Shown here: positions 62,836-64,000 of the stretch, piece by piece
Position numbering within the stretch: the stretch's first letter is position 1
How the letters are laid out: each line of letters begins with the position of its first letter
Source: Sipunculus nudus
Lineage: Eukaryota; Annelida; Sipuncula; Golfingiida; Sipunculidae
DNA length: 64,000 nucleotides
Assembly (NCBI GenBank): GCA_026874595.1
Contig: CM049309.1
Span: 71,036,926 to 71,100,925 of the forward strand
Direction: 5' to 3'
The notes under the pieces: model-generated
The model's input: only the letters and a program-made list of their open reading frames with translations
Databases searched by the model: none
Told to the model about the DNA's origin: nothing
Position numbers and translations under genes: made by a program

Positions 62836-63020
62836 CAGGGGAGGATCCAATTATGGGGTCTGATATCCCTCCATAGAAAAATTACTGTTTTAGAACTTTT
62901 CCCGAATTTTTAAGATTTACCCCCCCCCCCCCCCCCACCGCCCACCCCACCCCTCCTTCCTGGTGTTGAGGACCTTTTATAGTATAAGTGCGCCACTTCA
63001 AAATCTTGGATCCGCCCCTG
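62836..63020. mobile_element. hAT-like MITE, CAGGGGCGGATCC family, copy 3
   Basis: The ends CAGGGGAGGATCCAA and TTGGATCCGCCCCTG are inverted repeats around 185 bp with an internal C-run. The right end is identical in its last 13 bases to copy 2. Confidence 0.8.
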
Positions 63021-63022
63021 CT

Positions 63023-63504
63023 TTAGGTTTAGTTATCCGGAGCGTCTAATACAAACACATGTATTTAGTTTTTAGTAGAGCGTCATTGATCCGAACACCG
63101 GTTATCCGAGATATCGTTCATCCGAAATTGAAAAAAGATAAACGGAAATTTGATTGTTTTACCGAAATCTGAACAATGAGAAATTACGTATAAGTAACGA
63201 AAGATCATCTACTTCCAGGCAAATATACCGGGATTTTATACATGCATAAATAATGCTAATTTTCCCATTGTTGATTAACACAACATGATATCGATACCTT
63301 ATACAAAATTATGAAAAGCGAAACAAAGATATTCTTGCCAACGTTTACTATGGGCTAGCTAAATTTGTTTGTAAATATCTGATAAAATCTGGTACTCGGC
63401 GGTAGTAAATTCTTGTGCAGACCCATGCCAAATCGTTCATCCGAACGATCGTTTATCTGAACATAATGGCGTTCTCCGAGCTTTTCGGATAAACGAGAAT
63501 ACTG
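63023..63504. mobile_element. Degenerate pogo/Tigger-like MITE
   Basis: On the minus strand the right end reads CAGTATTCTCGTTTATCCGA, the style of pogo/Tigger termini, followed by TA. The left end TTAGTTATCCGGAGCG is a weak inverse. TTATCCGA/TCATCCGAA words recur sub-terminally. No transposase frame is present. Confidence 0.55.
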
Positions 63505-64000
63505 TATTTACCATGCATTTGCTTATGCTCAGTAATATTAACGACAGGTGTCACGTATATACATATGTAATGTTCTTTTGGTATGGATGTAAATTATGCA
63601 ATTATGCACTAAAATACAAGCATATCCCATTCAAAAATACGATTAGGAATATATTCATGAATTACGTAAGACAAGTTGAGTTGCCAGTGGCATTACTTAT
63701 ATGTCTATGGGTGTATTGGTTGGAGGATTTGAATGGATCAGACATTCAAATCTCGAAACAACTCTAAGGGGGTTCAACCCGGTTCATTCACTTAATTATC
63801 TATAATTACTTCCCATAAAATCTGATCTGTCAGCAATCATATGTAAAGGAATGAAATCTAAAGTCTCGGGAAAAATTTAGCTCTAGATTATATTAATGAG
63901 ACTATATATAGCTATACAGAGACTCCTGACTCATGGAAGCCATTAAGGACATAATACTTTACTGAATATCATCAAAAACATGGCAGTCTAAATCTTGTAT
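63505..64000. other. Intergenic, nothing recognised
   Basis: An 84-codon open frame at 63513-63767 lacks recognisable similarity and is not called. Confidence 0.5.

Overview
The window is eukaryotic, AT-rich, intron-bearing and dominated by repeats. It most resembles a bivalve (or other molluscan) nuclear genome. This is an inference from the mix of Ty3-type LTR retrotransposon, many short inverted-repeat transposons, modular interspersed repeats, (AT)n tracts and a metazoan-type 8-exon methyltransferase gene. No rRNA, tRNA, CRISPR or bacterial-type gene was seen.

Region by region: 1-7803 is a nearly complete Ty3/gypsy LTR retrotransposon. Its 5' LTR is cut by the window edge. It has a tRNA-Leu primer site, a 1.3 kb leader, one uninterrupted gag-pol frame and a complete 1185 bp 3' LTR. 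7804-24100 holds no supportable host gene. It contains (AT)n tracts, two facing CACTCTAAG termini, a 2.4 kb modular repeat (copy 1), an 840 bp element ending in TATCCGCC, and hAT-like MITEs. 24130-30290 is a pair of abutting minisatellites, an 87/70 bp family and a ~77 bp telomere-motif family, both with higher-order periodicity. 30291-34621 is unremarkable.

34622-57577 (minus strand) is one complete host gene, which I identify as carnosine N-methyltransferase 1 (CARNMT1). It has eight exons with consensus splice sites and compatible phases, and it encodes 382 residues. The S-adenosylmethionine motifs are present, as are the four residues I recall as carnosine-binding in the human enzyme. Its 14.9 kb intron 4 carries a second copy of the 2.4 kb modular repeat, a tandem segmental duplication with an inserted MITE and matching empty site, and several ~590 bp hairpin-ended repeats.

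57578-64000, upstream of the gene, holds (AT)n and (GTA)n tracts, a perfect 16 bp-stem hairpin, several MITEs, a doubtful solo LTR and a degenerate pogo/Tigger-like element. The only two protein-coding units I can support are the retrotransposon polyprotein and CARNMT1. They are functionally unrelated.
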